Shown: in pieces, positions 63,678 to 64,000 of the stretch | Numbering within the stretch: the stretch's first letter is position 1 | Layout: the number at the start of each line of letters is the position of its first letter | Assembly: GCF_003236305.1 (NCBI RefSeq) | Contig: NZ_POTX01000002.1 | Span: 1-64,000 of the forward strand | Length of the DNA stretch: 64,000 nt | From: Micromonospora endophytica | GTDB taxonomy: Bacteria > Actinomycetota > Actinomycetes > Mycobacteriales > Micromonosporaceae | Reading direction: 5' to 3' | Translations under genes and position numbers: made by a program | The notes under the pieces: model-generated | Seen by the model: the letters and a program-made list of their open reading frames with translations, nothing else | Databases searched by the model: none | What the model was told of the DNA's origin: nothing

Positions 63678-64000
63678 ATGACGAACTTCGCCGATCGGAT
63701 CGGCGGCGCGCCCATCTCGTGGGGCGTGTGTGAGGCACCGGACTGGGGTGTCGAGCTACCGGCGCAGCGGGTGCTCGCCGAAATGGCCCAGCTCGGGATC
63801 CGGGCCACCGAACTCGGGCCGACCGGTTACCTCGGCACCTCCCCGGCCGACGTAAGCGCCGTGCTACAGGGCAACGGTCTGCGCCTGATCGGCGGCTTCC
63901 TGCCCGTACCGATGCACATCGCCACCGACGCCGACCTCGCCGAGGCGGCAGCGGCCATGGACACCCTGGCCGCCGCCGGGTCCGAGGTCGTCGTGCTCGC
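63678..64000 (+). CDS. Sugar phosphate isomerase/epimerase (IolE/IolI-like), cut by window end
   Basis: The first 107 residues of a xylose-isomerase-fold protein are visible: IGGAPISWGVCEAPDWGVELPAQRVLAEMAQLGIRATELGPTGYL, then LRLIGGFLPVPMHIATDAD. This matches inosose dehydratase or inosose isomerase relatives in iol clusters. AAAGGAGA precedes the ATG, 70 bases after mmsA. Which of the two activities it has cannot be told from the part present. Confidence 0.82.
   Translation, partial: MTNFADRIGGAPISWGVCEAPDWGVELPAQRVLAEMAQLGIRATELGPTGYLGTSPADVSAVLQGNGLRLIGGFLPVPMHIATDADLAEAAAAMDTLAAAGSEVVVL

Overview
The window is high-GC DNA with the codon use, overlapping ATGA/GTGA gene junctions and leaderless-looking starts of an actinobacterium. 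Two dispersed-looking intergenic palindromic elements and the remnant of an XRE-type regulator fit a Micromonospora-like genome (inference from recall, not a search). I see no rRNA, tRNA, transposase, integrase or CRISPR array. The content is chromosomal nutrient uptake and catabolism.

Layout. 1-4.5 kb: dipeptide-type ABC operon on the minus strand (binding lipoprotein, two permeases, ATPase cut by the left edge). 4.6-10.5 kb: M23 peptidase, a short-chain dehydrogenase/aldo-keto reductase pair, a divergent MerR/MFS pair, a GNAT acetyltransferase and an APH-fold protein. 10.6-16.3 kb: regulator remnant, SNF2 helicase, a TetR regulator divergent from a ketopantoate-reductase-like gene with twin operators, and a small membrane protein. 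16.4-21.4 kb: polyol operon (DeoR regulator, CUT1 ABC transporter without ATPase, zinc alcohol dehydrogenase). 21.6-24.2 kb: ECF sigma factor and two paralogous membrane-anchored proteins. 24.6-26.6 kb: two-gene sodium:solute symporter.

26.8-46.1 kb is the most interesting block. A putative organosulfur regulon holds three LLM flavin monooxygenase-type genes, one LLM monooxygenase fused to a nitroreductase-type flavoprotein, two SfnB/DszC-like acyl-CoA-dehydrogenase-fold genes, two aldo-keto reductases, a five-component dipeptide-type ABC transporter with a fused double ATPase, and a minus-strand polar amino acid ABC operon ending in an acetyltransferase. A short leader peptide ending in SALCLR and a promoter element found at both ends of the block suggest joint control by sulfur supply. 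The gene set recalls the Bacillus S-alkylcysteine (sna/tcy/cmo) salvage operon, built from different parts.

46.1-64 kb: carbohydrate region. A minus-strand operon (ROK regulator, BadF-type kinase, GH2 beta-galactosidase) diverges from a heparinase-like protein and a second CUT1 transporter without ATPase. A GntR regulator then diverges from the myo-inositol catabolic operon iolC, aldolase-like gene, iolB, iolD, mmsA/iolA and a cut xylose-isomerase-fold gene. GntR-like operator motifs (TGTCARGACA) lie both at the GntR/iolC intergenic region and upstream of the CUT1 transporter, so that transporter may serve the inositol pathway.
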